From Nemopilema nomurai (taxonomy: Eukaryota; Cnidaria; Scyphozoa; Rhizostomeae; Rhizostomatidae), in the NCBI GenBank assembly GCA_003864495.1, contig PEDN01001360.1:466590-530589 (forward strand): 64,000 bases of DNA, written 5' to 3'. Shown here piece by piece: positions 34,101-49,100 of this stretch. Below the pieces are notes generated by a model. The model did not search any database. It was not told where the DNA came from and was given only the letters and a program-made list of their open reading frames with translations. Numbering within the stretch: position 1 is the first letter of the stretch; every line of letters starts with the position of its first letter. The position numbers were made by a program, and so were the translations under genes.

Positions 34101-37100
34101 TCTTCCTTTTCTTTAGTCTCGTTGTCCTTTACTTCCTTCTTCTGTGGAGATTTATCTTGGCTTTTCACTAAAACCAAACAACAAATCTGACATTCTGAAG
34201 AATAGCAGCAAAAAAGTATGAATGTGAATAATATATATAAATATAGAGCTTCTAATTCATCACACCACCTCTGAGGTCAATCAAAACACATCAACCATAT
34301 ACCAGCACCGCAGGCAAACGTGAGGCCTCGAAAGTTTACGATATCGAGGCCTGAAAAGTAAATGATATCGAGGCCTTAAAAGTACTTTAAGTGGAAACCT
34401 TGAACAATCACTAAAAACGAACATTGTGTGACTGCAAACAAGATAAAATTGGTGCTCTCTTGCACACCATCTCACTAATATTGCTTAAAATTCGTAAGCA
34501 TTTTAAAATTCTAACATGTGAATTCATTCTTCACGTCGATTTTTCATGATCGCATTTTTATAATAGTGAGAGATTCAATATCACGAATCAAAAATGTATC
34601 ACATATACGCACCTGCAACATTAGCAAAGCTATATTGCACTATAAAGACATTTTCTCATATGAAACTGATATTCTATAACAGAACTAGAAAAAATGAAAC
34701 TTGAATAATGAGTAGTGAATTAATGTTGCACCTGATACCTGAAATGCTTTTATACCACCGCAGGAAATCAAGCTTGTTCGTGCAGCCATCGCAAATCATC
34801 TCTTCGTATTCAACAGGAGCCAGTGTTCCCAGATGCTGGAACAGAGAGGCAATGTTTCCTACTTCAGTCAATTTCCAAGGGAAACAACTAATTTAGAGCT
34901 TCAAAAGTTATTCAATACTATTTTGGCATTACGCGTAAGACCTTTAAATTTCGGATAACAGCATCCTTAAAAATAGTGTCAAATAGTCTGGGAAATCTTC
35001 CAGAAACTACGAGCGAGAATCAATGGTGTTCGTCCTTATGTCAAATTGAAATAGGCCTTTGATCTTTTTAATGTTGCATACATGAAAATTCAGCAGGAAT
35101 ATTCATTTAGTACGGAACTTTCCAAAGAAATTAAATTCTAACGGCCAAGTCTGAATTTTGCGACTTAAAAGACCAGTTTGCACTATTAATTACTGAATTC
35201 TCTAAACGGTGACTAACAATATGATGGAAAAGACAAGAACAAGTGTTGACAAGATAATTCTTTTAAAGATCAGTTTAGTAAGGATTGTGCATCAGAGAAT
35301 GTTATTTTACGAAAAAAGAAAATACCCCCAAATAATTGGCGAGTTTCTATAAAATAAAGCATTTTTGTAGTCATTTTGAGTAAATAAGGAAAATAAAAGA
35401 TTAACTGCCGCACAGTTAGCTTGCCTAGAGAAGTTCATGGCGGCAAAGTGTGGAAATACTGAAGCAGAAAATTGCGCAAGTTGGAAGAAGTTTCAATGTG
35501 AAAGAAGGAATTTCAATGACGACATTAATAGCTTGCACCAAACCATTAACGAAAGAAAGACACGGCAACAAAATGTTCTAGCCAAGCTTTGCAAAACAAC
35601 ACATATAGTCAAGCCGAATCGCATAGAAGCCAGGATGATAATCAATGAGCAATTCAGATTGTCTTCTGCTAGTGGCTTCGAACCCAAAGATAAATCATCA
35701 GGAGCTCTGACTTCAATGTTTGGTAGGAAGCAAGCAATAAGAATTTATTTATGAGTTGTTGATTGGTAAAACTTAAAATTTCATTGGGTAAAACAAGTGC
35801 TTGAGGCTCATAATTAAAAAACTAAAACATAATAAAAGAACCAATCTAGAGGTTGGGCATAATAAGGCTAGATCGCGTTGAACAAAACGTGATAAGTTAC
35901 TAGAATGTTGTCTAGAACATAGCAAGGGCGCAAAGTTCACAAAGAAGAAAGCGAGATTCATGCATCACTTGATATTTGCATGCAGTGCTTATTTTTGCAG
36001 ATTATGCTCGAAGGCAGATTCCACACACAATGAACGTGATGAAGGCAGCGTTGTTGGCACCTGTTGTCCCATGTAGCCATAGTCGAAAGAGAGGTCTAAC
36101 GGAGTTGAAAAGGCAAAAACGGTAGGTATGCCTTCTGCTACTACTCAATAAAATGTGAAATTACTTGATATGGCTTTTGCATATCATTTCAAAGAGAATT
36201 AGGTAACCATTTTTATACCGAGGATTGTATGTCTAGAGGATTTAAGGCGATCAGATGTAACTGCCGATTGATGCAGATTTGAAGATCATTTGAACAATCG
36301 ATTTGAACAGTCGATTCGTAATTGGGGTATGAATTATAAATACTTCGATTACATTCTCTTTGGACTGTTTCCACACTTGCTTGTGATAAAAGATTTATTA
36401 GTAAAAGTGAAGAGAATTGGAGCTGTAAATATTTCACCTGTATAAATACATTAATCTTAATTTACAAAACATGTTATTTCATTCCTTCAGACAACAATCT
36501 ACAAAAATAGATGGGAAAGTCATAAAGACACAATATGGAAACCAGAGGGCAAGGCCAGAGGCGTAAATACGACTGATGTGGACGCACATTAATTGGAGTT
36601 GCTGGAAACAAGGTTTATTCAAAAGAAAGAAGGCGACAAAACATTGCAGCACTGATGAAAGGTAACATCAATAAGATGAAGTTCGGACGATGATTGTGTT
36701 CATGAAGAGTGCAATCGAGAGAGATGATCTAGCCAGATCATATTTAAATAGAGACAAGCAAATCAGTTTAGTCTTACCCTCGTGTGATACCAGTCTTCGC
36801 AAATCACACACTGAATCATCTCATCTTCTATCTAAAAAATGAAAAATTAACGTAATTCAAAACTGAACTCTTCATGCATTAACGATTCAATCAAACAGGT
36901 GGATCAAGTAGTGTGACGATGAATGATGGAGGTGATTAAAGATTCCAGCCGCGTCTTTGCATCTATATATCGATTGCTAAAATTAATCGAGACGCATTTC
37001 GTGTGCGTCTACACAGCTTGATGTTGCTTGCTCTCGTGAGCTGACTTTCGAAGCAGCTGAGCAGTGTAAAGGCCCACATTCACTTGGCCTTCGCACGGTG

Positions 37101-40100
37101 CGACCGAATTGGCGCATGCTCAAAGGCAGTAAATCGAGAATCACATAGACACAGGACAGGCAGTGACAATTTCTGCACGCATGACAGTAGAACACAAGGC
37201 AACTTTTAAAGAGGTTGCTTGTCTTTCAATTACATTTATCCAATCACATTGACTGAAAACTTCGCGCCTTATTAATTCTGTCCATTCAAAATGGCTGCCG
37301 AACAAAATTTAGCTGGACAAGCGTTTGGCCTGAATAAGAAGGAGATTTTGGGCACTAAAGAACAAGCCTGGGTGCTCGGGTGCAGGTTGGATAAATGCTG
37401 GAAAATTAGGGCGAATATGATTCGAATACTGGAATTTACAACAGCCCACAGGCTCCATGGGAGCAACATATTTTGCTAATTCTTCGAATTTTAGAGCGTG
37501 CATTCGAAACACTGGAAAAAATAATTCGTTACCGGACACTAGTGAATGTCGAATAAGCAGAGCTTGTCGGTATTCTTTTTCAAATTTTCGTTGCCTGTAA
37601 ATTTCCTGACCCAAAGCCGTCCTCGTGGTTCAGGCGATATTGCTGTCTCCAGTTTCATGTACGCGCGGGATGATGTTTTCTTTCAAAACTTCCGTACGCG
37701 CAGCCAAGTGGAGGTCGGCCTTAATCGAGTTTACCTAAAGGGATTGAAGTCAACTACCGCTTAAAGACTCTTTTTGCATTACTGATATCAAGGAAATTGG
37801 TTTCAATCAGTGACCTTGGCGCAATGAAAGAGGAATTGTCAACAGTAACGATTTCCTAATCTAACAAGCAACGCACTTATCGACTACCAAGATCTTCTAG
37901 AAAACTATCTAAAAACGGAAAGTAATCTAACACAGAGTTGACCAAAAAGTAAACAGGCTTTACGTAAAAAGATATTTCGCATAAGTAGGAGTACAGTAGA
38001 ACAGAAAACGAACATGGGCCTGATTCTCAAAAAGAGATGTGACCTTCGCACAATTTCGTCGACGTTGAAAAAGTAATTAAGGGAATCTTGCAAAAAGCTT
38101 CATGGCACGCGAAAGAGAAATACGGTTTTGGCAGAATTATGACAAACCTGACCAAAGCTCTAAGACGGCGCAAAATGAAGGTGCTAGTTGGAAAGAGTAT
38201 AGCCAATTTGGGGAATGAGTACAGGGTGTAGGCCTGTAACGCTTCAAACTTAGAAAGACTTCATGAATAATGCTCTGGAAGACAACGATTGGAAGAGAAG
38301 AAGATAAGAAGAAGAGAAAATGAAGAAGAAGAAGAGGAGATGAAGAAGAGATGAAGAAGACGAAGAGAAGTAGAGAAGAAGAGAAGAAGAGAAGAAGGAG
38401 AAGAAGAGAAGACAAACAAGAAAGAGAGAGGAACAAGAAAAAGAGAAGCACAAGAAGAAAGCTTAACAGTTAAATATCAAATGTTCGGGAGACACTTAAA
38501 TGAGTCATTGCCTCTCTAGTAGGCTAGAGACCCAACTGCATTTTATGCATTTTATGTAAAACATTACAATATTTCATTCTTTTTGCATTATCCAGAATCA
38601 GTGTATTGTAAAATCAATGGACAAAATAAAAGCTAGTTTGCGTTAGAAATAAAAGCCTATAGTGCAAAGCATAAGCATAGTTTAGACTTATAGTTTAAAT
38701 TGGCAGCATTTTCCTTTTGGTATTTGACGTAGCCTACAGCAGACAGTTATATTGGCAGCCATTAAGCCCCCGCAGGGGTAGCAGATAAAGTAATCAGAAA
38801 TGTTTGTGAAGACGTAATAAGCAAACCTCGTCATCAGGATCTGGGTAGGGTCTCCCGCAAGTGCAGTATTTGCCTTGAAAGTTGTGGTTGTAGGCGTTTC
38901 CTTCGTTCTTCTTCTCCTTTTCCTGAAAAGGCAATGTCCTGTCAGTGATTCAAATAGTCACTAAGATATAGTAGAGTCGCCATTCTCTCATCATAAAGGG
39001 CCGAATGCCTTTGTCCAATGATTGCAGGAGCCTGGTGCTACAATTCGTTGCTAAATGGGATCAACTTTTAGCTAAATGTCATGTCTATAAATATTATTAG
39101 AGAATTTTCAACGTAAAGATCGCTTTACTTGAGATCCTTTGATAATTTACGGTGAACTATGTTGAACTTAAGTGCAGAGATTATCGCGGACTAAAGACAA
39201 ATGCTATACTTCCAGACACAAGTATAGGTACCTATCTAACTTCAAACGGACTGAGTTTCGGTGTTCTTCAATGTACTTCAGTGTTCAATTTCAAGTGCTT
39301 TGAAACAAAACTTCTACTAAGCGTTACTTAAAATGTTACAGATGCTGAACTCTTCCACGTTTTTCTACAGAATATTAGAGAGCTACATTTGAACGATGGC
39401 ATTGATAGACAAACTGAATACGTTAAAATCAAACAAAATGACTGAACCATTATAAACTGTAGTGGTAGAATCAGATTTAAGATCAACTATTATCGATAGT
39501 GATTTCACATGTTGAATATTATTTTTCAACGAAAACTTTGGAGCTTGTCAAATGTAGTTTAAAATTCAAAATAATTTCGTACCTTTCTATGTCAAGGTAT
39601 AGTTTATCACCTAGGGAAATAAAATTTGCTATTTCTTGAACGAAAATCATAATTTTGTACTGTTTTGCACATTATCGAAAACAGGAGGTTGATGGAAAAG
39701 TTCTGCAAATCATTATACCTAACAGGTTGATAAAGTATTATATGTTTGAATTGCAGGGAAAGAACAACAGCTTGAGGTTCGTTTCATACCCGTTTATCAA
39801 AAAGGCTCCTTCAAAAATTGGCCTAATTCATATAATTTTGGACACAGCTTTTGTGTATCAAAAATGAACAACTATTTTCTAGGATTGTAGTTATCAAATA
39901 AGAAAGTACTACTAAAGACAGTGAATAGGGCAGTAAAGAAATCATAGTTTCGAATAAATAAACAAAGTAAAGACAAAGTAAAAACCTATTCCGTGATTCA
40001 TTGAGAAATTTCTGGTTGCATGTAACTTATAATGTTTGCAAGATCACCGCCATCCATTTATGGCCTAATCACCACAGCTCATTTACTACCAATTATAGGA

Positions 40101-43100
40101 TACATTCAATACATTGGCTTTCTTCAGTTTTCTTCTTGGGTTTCTATTTCTTCTCAGGTAAAACTTACATATCACTATTCACATAAAGATGTCACTGAGA
40201 ACCCTGAATTACCAAGGGCTAATGTGAAAATTAGCAAATGCAATCTTTAAAGGCCTGGTTATTTCAATTAGAATACAACATCTCGCTCTTTCACAACCAA
40301 TTCAACTAGTGGGAGCAGCCCTTTCTGAAACCTTTTAAGGTTGAGAATCGTTGTGACGGTGCCCTCTTCAACATTTGACCGGCATGTTTTCAAACAAGGA
40401 TAATAAATCGTATTGCATTTATGTTTATCAGCAAAACGTTAGGTATAATCACCATTAGCTTAGTTAAACAAAGGCCTTTCAGATCAAGGCTGAGTATGTA
40501 ATATTGGCAGTGCCTTAATCTTAGGTATACATTTAGAAGTCCTATCATAGCACAGTTGGTGATACCTCACCTTGGCAACAGCTTGTGAGTAGGAAAGAGA
40601 ATTTTAAAAAACACGGATTACAAGCTAATGCAGACAAGTTTGTTAATAAACCTTTGAACAGTGACAGTGTTCATGGCTCTAGGTAGCGTCCAATCGACAA
40701 CTTCATTGTAGGATTTGGGGATTAGCCAGACAATTTGTGCGTACGAGGGGGCGCTTAAACGTCAATACAAAATGAAGTGCTGCTTGCAGAGCAACTATCA
40801 GGGGTATTGCTCGCTAATCCGCTGCAATGATGAGATTCAATTAGTTTAATCCACTATGCACAACGTTATAATGCTTATCTTTAACCACGCCATGGCTCCT
40901 ATGGTGAGAAACAAAAGCCATCCTATGGTGTCAATACACGTGAGACTGTAAGGATGAAATTCACAAAATACTTAGAACGAGGATAAATATGGGAAATTGT
41001 CGCTTGTGGATTCATAAATTAAGAGTGTAAAATTCTTCCATTTCCGCATTTCAAGGAAAAGTAGTTTGGAAGGAAGTTCTAATTCGGCCATTTTTTTTTA
41101 TAGCGACCAGAAACACTACCCATTCCCTAGCTCTATTCCTAGCCTCGCTTTCATCAGTTCACTTAATTGTCCTTTTCATTTCCATACAGTAGTCACACTT
41201 TATCCTCCACACCAGGCTGTATGATATCTGTGTTTACTTTCCAAGACTACTCAAATGCGTAGAGGTTTCAGGCAAGTGAAATCTTAACTACACCTTCCCA
41301 TCCCCGTTATCAAAGTGCGAGAAAGCATCAATTCGAGGCTAGTGGACATGCAGCCACGGTAGAAAATCCAGAAAAAAATGCGCCCGGCTTCACTTCCTTG
41401 GAAAACTTATGAAGATGCTTTCGCCTCCTTAAAGAAAAAACGGGTAACTTCGTGCTGCAGAGCACGGGCAGACTTAAAAATACTGTGACCTGAATCACTT
41501 TAAATTCTCGAAAGTGTTACAGTTGAACGAGAAGATTGTGCTGTGACTGCTCTGATTGATTGTTTTGAGTGTTTTATGACAGGTGAACTTGGATTTGATT
41601 TGTTATTTTGTGATCGCTTTGCTTTTTGCTATCAATTTCCTTGTGATTACTGTTTCATTGAGACCATTGTTTAACGATTGCTTTGTTTGGTTGTGATTGA
41701 TTGTTTCCTCGTTATTCTATTTGATTTTAAGATTTTCTTTGATTGCTCTTTTTGAATGGCGTTACTGTTTGTGATTGCTCTATTTAAATGGTGATTGCTC
41801 TATTTGATTGTGATTGATTGTTCCTCTTTGTTCTATTGATTGCTCTGTTTGACTGGCTTGATTGTTTGTGATTGCTCTATTTAAATTGTGATTGCTCTTT
41901 TTGGTTGTGATTGCTCTGCTCTGTTCGCGGCATGGACAAACTTCAAATCGATCAGAGATGGCCTCGAAAATTTAGCCGATAATTACCTTTGCAGTGAAAA
42001 TTTGCAGACAAACTAAACTTGAGCCCAGCTGAGCTCTATGATAAATTTGGACGGATGTACAAGTCAAATATTTACGCTGCTACGAAGAACAGTTTGCGAT
42101 TGAATATACTGATAGGACGCTAGTTTGAGTGGTTTTCTGATCACCAGCATTTAAGCGCAGCCGCCAAATCGCCAAAGCTTGCTGGGCTGAAGACATCTGC
42201 CTAGCTACCTACGTCATCTCTAGATCAATTCGTAAATATTTAGCCAAAGTAAGCAATCCAAGGTGGGAAAAATCGCAGGTGCTGCACCTTCCTGAACGGG
42301 AAACGCTAAGTACTCGTGTGGTCTTTGGCAATTACAATAATTCATCATACAGGAGTTCTTTGATTCTCGCTGTCGCGGATATTGTTGAGATTTGCCGAGC
42401 TTCGCTTTAAACCTATATTATTCTTGAATCGTTCTCAGGTAGCATTGGTTCCTAACCTTTGATTGGCTGAGCGACCAACATTCTGCAAACCACATCAGCT
42501 AATCAGAATTCGAGAATATGACAACGAACAGCTAGATTTAGGCCTATTTTGGACCTATACTTTCTAAAGTGAAATTTAATGAATGTCGGAAAAGCAACTT
42601 GGGAGTCTTCGCTACTGACTGCTTATTTCCATTTGGAGTTTGGCGAATAAACATATCGACACACTTGCTTAACATCTTACACTACACAGCTGCTCCTGTT
42701 TGCCTGAAGACTACCATCAGAATAATATCTTTCTTCTGGCTTGATTGTGAGTCTCAATGTTTGGTTCAATTTCAAATAAAAGTGCATAAATGTATTCGAA
42801 CTGAGATGAAATATCTACTAAAAAGCAAGATAAAACAATGGCCTGCAAACTTCGATTTCATGGTGTTGTCATTAGAATTTCAATCTAGTTCTCATAAACT
42901 AAGAAAACTTATTTCTTAATACTGTTATAAAAACAAAAGGGCAGAAAGTTTCAAATATGCAAATACATGTTTATACCGATATGTACGTGAACTGAATGAA
43001 AAGTATCAAATTTTGAAGCCTCGTTTTGACTTTGTGAAGCCTCAGATTGGTGAAGCCAACATTATGTTTACAAGCCTAACAGAATTGCTAATGACTTGTT

Positions 43101-46100
43101 TCTACCAATCATTTCTATCAGAAAGCAAGCAAAGGCCTTACGAAATTTAATATATTTCAGCTTTTTCAAGCTTGGTTTTTGAAATGATTGTTTTCACTCA
43201 TAGAAGATAAATTGAAAATTTTAATTTAAATCAGCAGTCAAAGCAACTGGATATAAGGGGGCAAACACAAGATGAGTGAATCACGCAGAGCAATCCCCAA
43301 TCTGCTTGGAGCCCAAGGGATTCAAAGACTTCAACGCTTCATGGTTTGTCATACCGAAAATATACCAGAATTCTCAAATTTTGGTTAAACATCCGTAGCT
43401 CTCTAGCAACCTCAAAACTGGTGTTTTCTTAAAAAACCTTTTGATTAAAAAGGCGCAGCGAACTGATAAGACTCTTAACGCTTAGGCGGTCGACCAAAAC
43501 TAATCAAGTATTGATAAATTTCATATCAAGTAAGGCATGAAGCAACTTTGTGCCAACCACCGATGGAATAAAACTTCAGTGGTGTTCCCAATCAAAGGAC
43601 CTGTTCTTGTAACCGTATCAAAGAGGCCTGGGTCGTATCATTGGCAGGTAGACAGTTGTTTACATCGTTGCATGCCTTACTTTATGGCAAGTAATGCACG
43701 TGTTTTATTAGAATACGTCTTAAAGGCTTGCTGCTTGCTGTAAAAGAATTAAACCAAGTTTAAGTTTTACTTAACGGTCACATGAAACCGTGTTTGCATA
43801 GGTGAAGCCTAATGGCATCAAAGGCCTGTGTTTGAAATAACAGTATTTGCCCGGGCATGAAAAGAGATATATCAACAAAGAGGCTTAATTTCACGGCTTT
43901 GCTTCGCACTGAATTGTCCACTAACTCTTCTTTCGATTTGTAATCACAGTTAAGCATGTTGCAAACAAGATTAGCCTGTGATTGCGCCGATAATAACCGG
44001 GAAATCCGAGTTTCTGCTAAATCTGGCTCTGAGCCTTACTCTAGATGAAATAACACATCTGAAATCTACCGGAGTAATAAAGGCGCAGTATCGAGTAATC
44101 GGGATTTCGTTCGTCAACCTTACATTGCAGCGAGACTCTTGTAAGTGGAGTTATCACTCTTCCGGAGCGCCATCTGCATGCGAGACCGAGGTGGACTGAC
44201 AACGAGGCTAATGTTCTAGCTAATATTCTTAAAATCAGATTGAGTGTAAAAGAGGATATTGATTTGCAGAAGCAAAGAAAGACGGTCACTCTAGGAAAAC
44301 TGCCAGGCAGAATACGTAGTAAAACTTTCTGAAAATATCAGCAGAAAAATGTTTGCTCAGAAACATAGCATAGAATTCTCAGTGAAACAACAACAGGGCA
44401 TTACCGACCTTCTTCTAAAATATAGGAACCTAGCAAAGAGAGAGAACAGAGGTAAGACCTTACCCCAAATCTGGTAATCGATGCTGGTTGGTTTTAGGCC
44501 ATAGATGGCTGACGTGTTTTCTCAGCGATTTACAACGACATTGGTGTCAGAACTGAACAGACTTATTTACCCAGTTCTAAACCTAATGACATTCACTAAT
44601 AAAATAACAGCCTTGGGAGGCCTTTAAAGGCAAACGAAAGTGTTCCTTGCATCTCTGCAAACGAATTAGCTCCCAAAACAATGGCTCTAATCCTAAGGGC
44701 GAGACTCCTAAATGGTTTGACCATTAACCTCCACCTAACACGCACGGAAATTATTTTTTTGGAAGATGTCTTTCAATCCCCAATACTGATTTCGAATATC
44801 GAATTTCGAGCCTGTCCGGGTTATTTTTGGTTAAGCATCTTAAAAGCAAATACCAGCTTTTTCTCGTAGATCTTGTTTCATAAAAGGACCGGATCCTTCA
44901 ACCGATTAACAGCTGGTTTGACAAAGCAACTGCGAGCTTTCCAATTTCGTTTTTGGAAAAATTCCAAGGAGACAACGGAGCTTTCTTTACACACCATTCG
45001 TGCTGCCCTGCACTCGATTTAGCCGTAGATTGCGTTACTGACATTCTGATAATGCAAAATCTAAATGTGGAGGGTGGTGGTACTTTGCTAAACTTTATTA
45101 TCAAAATGCTCACTTTTAAGGTCATTTTAATTATTTTTCAATATGCTCCAATGTCACCAAAAGTGTTCAGGAAGATTCACGTAAATATTAAACAAGCAAA
45201 AACATACCGAGAAGAGTTTGCATGTGAAGTCTTTGAAAGATGAATTGCCACAGTCGCAGCGAAAATTCCTGGATTTAAAAAAATTGAAATTATAGAATGC
45301 TTTAGAATATCAAAGAAATACGAACTTTCAAAATTACAAACGAAACTCCAGTGACCCTAAAAACAAGGTTGTGTTTTGATAAAATATCGTAGCAGCGTCT
45401 AAACATTTGCATATACTACCAAGACAATTTTAGAACATACAGCTGCCAAAAGCTGCTAAAAAACTTGACCTCCTTGGCTTCTCTCACGCGACACAGCAAC
45501 AGCAACACTTATCAACGACACAAATCTTTTTGGAGATTTGAATAGAAATTATTGTTCACTTTAACAGTATTGAATGTCGTGGAGGCAGAATGAGTATACA
45601 TCATTTATCATAAGGGTTCTCTAGCCTGAGTTCCATCTATTTAGGGCTCCAGACTCTAAATTAAAAGTATTTGGTCTATGCCACGGTGAAGGAACAGCCG
45701 AGATTGGTAAGCGGAAATCTGGCCCAGGGAGTGAAGAAATTCGAAATGACGATTATTTTTATACATCTCCAGAATGCATGCTGGCCCCCGCTCATTGGCG
45801 AACAGTGCTCTCCAGTGAGAAATTCCAAACAAACTGTGAATAAGTTAAAATAGAAAAACTTTGCACCAGCTATTTACTGTGAGTAAATGGAAAACCACGC
45901 TTTTCGTAGCTACCGTGTGTGTTTAACTATGCAGAATTGTTTCATCGCTTAATTGCTCGTTGATCCCTGGGAAAATGCTTGAAAAGTCTTGGGCTCATGC
46001 CATTGTTACGTTCTTGATTTCAAATCGAAGAAATACGTCATAATAAATACGGCTTATACTCAGCAAATGCAGTCTTGAAAACTTAACAAAACATAGAAGC

Positions 46101-49100
46101 ATGATTTTATACTTAAATTAACAGAACAATAAACGAAGAAAGTGATAGATATTACAGCAATGATGATCATATTCTGCATGGCCTTTGAGTAGCCATTGCC
46201 AACGTCTTCCATACTCGGGTAACAGGGATTAAACTTCTTTCATTAAAACCCACCCTATTAAAAACCCCACTCCATATTGAAAAATAATCCCTTAAAGTTT
46301 ATTAAACGTCTGGTTCTTCAATATTCAGAAATAGCAAGTAAATACCCTTTCCCAAAACTTGCAAACCAAATAAAAAAGATTTTAAACGTACACAGAGAGG
46401 GGAAGCTTAATCGTTATCGACTTTGGGATTTTGATATTTCGGATGTGTGTGCAGAAAATATACCGCACAAACTTGGAGAATAGTTTCCAACACCGTACAA
46501 AAAGAGATGAAATTGCTTAAAAGGTTTTCTGCGGGAAGAAACTAATAACTTCTACTTGTCACTGAGCCAATCAGTCGGTTTCCAACGTGACGCCAGGGTC
46601 GACAGCTAATCATCTCCAAGACTGATTCAAAAATATTATTTATAGAACAAAGCTAGCAGGATTCACTGCAGGACAACAACTGGTTGCAAAGATGGACAGA
46701 GCTGTCCAGGAAAATAAATTATTGTGCAGGGAATTGAAAAGAGGCGCCTACAGGGCGAGCTTTGCCGCATCTCTGAACGATCTATGAAATGCTAGCCTTG
46801 TACAGAATTTAGCAAAATACAACTGCGCAAGGGTCGGTCAAAAATACGCCTACGTCGACGCTTGCGTTACGTCCACGTTAGGTAAGCCTTAAATGCTGTT
46901 TAAAGCAAATTCATTAACTTATCGTGCTGGTGAATTCAAATTTTAAGACAGCTCGTAGCGCTGCAGCTTGTGTTTAGCTTTCTGCAAATCAATGAGCTGG
47001 AAGGGTCGATAAAAGCAGAAAATGAAATTTCAAAACGCGTCAATGACTGGGTCACGATACGAGCAAATGTGAGAAGCGATGACCCTATAATCCGATGAAA
47101 ATAATTGATCCTTTAAGTGTTTTCATTTGAACGAGTGTGATGGCTTTGAGTTCAGTTATTAATCCTATATTCAGCTGACATAAATCCTAACAAGTTGATG
47201 CAAAGATGTTCATACGACCAGCAAGGAACATCAGACCACAAAGAATGCATGATCAATGAAATGTATCAAAGTTAATAAAGGCAATTGGCGCTTCTTGCCG
47301 GACACGACAATTGATTTCAGTATCTAATTGTAAACAGATGATCACGTTGATTCACGTGACTGGGCGAACGTATGAAGCAAATCTTGCACATGAGCATTAA
47401 CCTACTAACGAAAATCCCATTTTCCTGACAAAAGATGGTTAAGAAATCTTAACGAAATTGAAGCTGTATTTTGATATTCTTGACAATGGAAATACGAAAG
47501 AGAGCGAGTGTTTACCTTTTGGTGTACAATTCAACTAAATTGTGTCCATCGTGGCAATGAAGTGAGCATGCGAAGCAAATACCAGCCGTGGAATCCTCTT
47601 CGGGGGCGCACGAGAGGCATGAATAGAGGGCCTGGCGATAGACGTAACCCTGAAAGGAAGACAATGGCTCGTCAAAATTTGTTGAGCACGTGACTTTGCA
47701 AATATGAGTGCCCCAGGTGAGAGCTGCTATACAAAATATTAAGGCGTTTCAATTAAAGTCACTGGTAACAGTGCTATAGATAAAGTATTTAAAGATGATT
47801 TAATGTGTCAACAGCGAACTTCTGCGACAAAACTGAGCCTAACGCCAAATCATGTTACCACGTAGATTTATTCCGCGCGTGAGATAATAATCGTATATAA
47901 AAGTAAACAGGCTTCAAGACAGTCGATATCTCTCCTGTCGTATCGCTTGGCTATCAATCAGTTACGTCTCCTGTATGACGTCATCACACGAGTGGTTAAC
48001 GAAGATCTTAAAGCAGAGCCTAGCGGCATAACAGTTTTGATAACAAATTAAGCGAAAACGAGCTGGAAAACAACATTCAATGATCTCATCAAGGTAATTA
48101 GACATTTCCTGCTATGAGTGAATAATAAAAACAGATGATTTCATCAGAAATCACAGCTTCACTGCCTTCTTCCATTACAAGACACACCGTATTAATAAGA
48201 AAAGTGGCGCCATGATTTTAAATTTCCAAGAAATCTGGAAAAAGCATGCGTTATTGATCAAATTTCTACGTGAGAACTTCGCATATGAAGAACACTTGAA
48301 TGGCAGTATTGTTTCTTCCCTGAAACATCACATTACATGTGACCAAACGTTATTACCAGAGACAAAGGATAAGTGTAATTAACTTTTCAGGGAGAACAAT
48401 CGAACACAAACAATGGTTAAAAAGAACAGAAGAGAAGGCGACGACCGCGTGTAGCGATAGGGGATCACCTGACACTGAATAATAAAAAGTTGATTTATGT
48501 TCGTATGGAGCGTAATTGCATTGATAACGCTTCCATTCGGGTAGTCTACGTTCATTGTCTTGTCGGAGTGGATTATCAGACCGGGTAGGGCAGGAACAAA
48601 AGCTGTAAACAGGTTAAAACTAGCAATTGAAAGGAAACAGGAAAATCATTTAATTTGACTTCATTGTAAATAAGGCATGTGCAGACTTGAAAAAAATTGA
48701 ATGTAGTTTGTTTACGAAAAGCACCCTATAAACAATAATATATTTAAACATTGTTGTGAAAACGACCTCATGTCCAGTCATCTAGAAAACATCATTATTA
48801 TCAACCCTTCCCAAATATTTCTTTTCCAGAGGAAAGCACACCTATTTTCAACAGAAACATATCATCATAATGATAGTGAGACCCCGTCTACACGAGCGTT
48901 TTCGCTACATTTTCGCTCTTCGGCAACCACTTTGTTGTCCAAAAAGTTTTGCCACCATGCAGATGTCCGACCCGGCCTAATCCAAAATCAACGAGGTTTA
49001 CAATATCAAACAGACTTCTTGGTGTGATATGACTGGCTTTGAAGCAAAAGATTCAAAAGCTTTCTTTTTCTTTGAGCTGACACAATATGATGCAAAGATA

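Noticed and set aside
37291..37479. Plus-strand open frame starting MAAEQNLAGQAF with a good Kozak context
   Set aside because: It lies in the degenerate Harbinger element, antisense to the transposase remnant, and ends after 62 codons without similarity.
38137..38453. Leu/Ser/Phe-rich minus-strand frames
   Set aside because: Translation of the homopurine tract; low complexity only.
43978..44289. Opposed 73- and 82-codon frames in UBR7 intron 3
   Set aside because: No recognisable similarity and no matching splice sites; treated as intronic noise.
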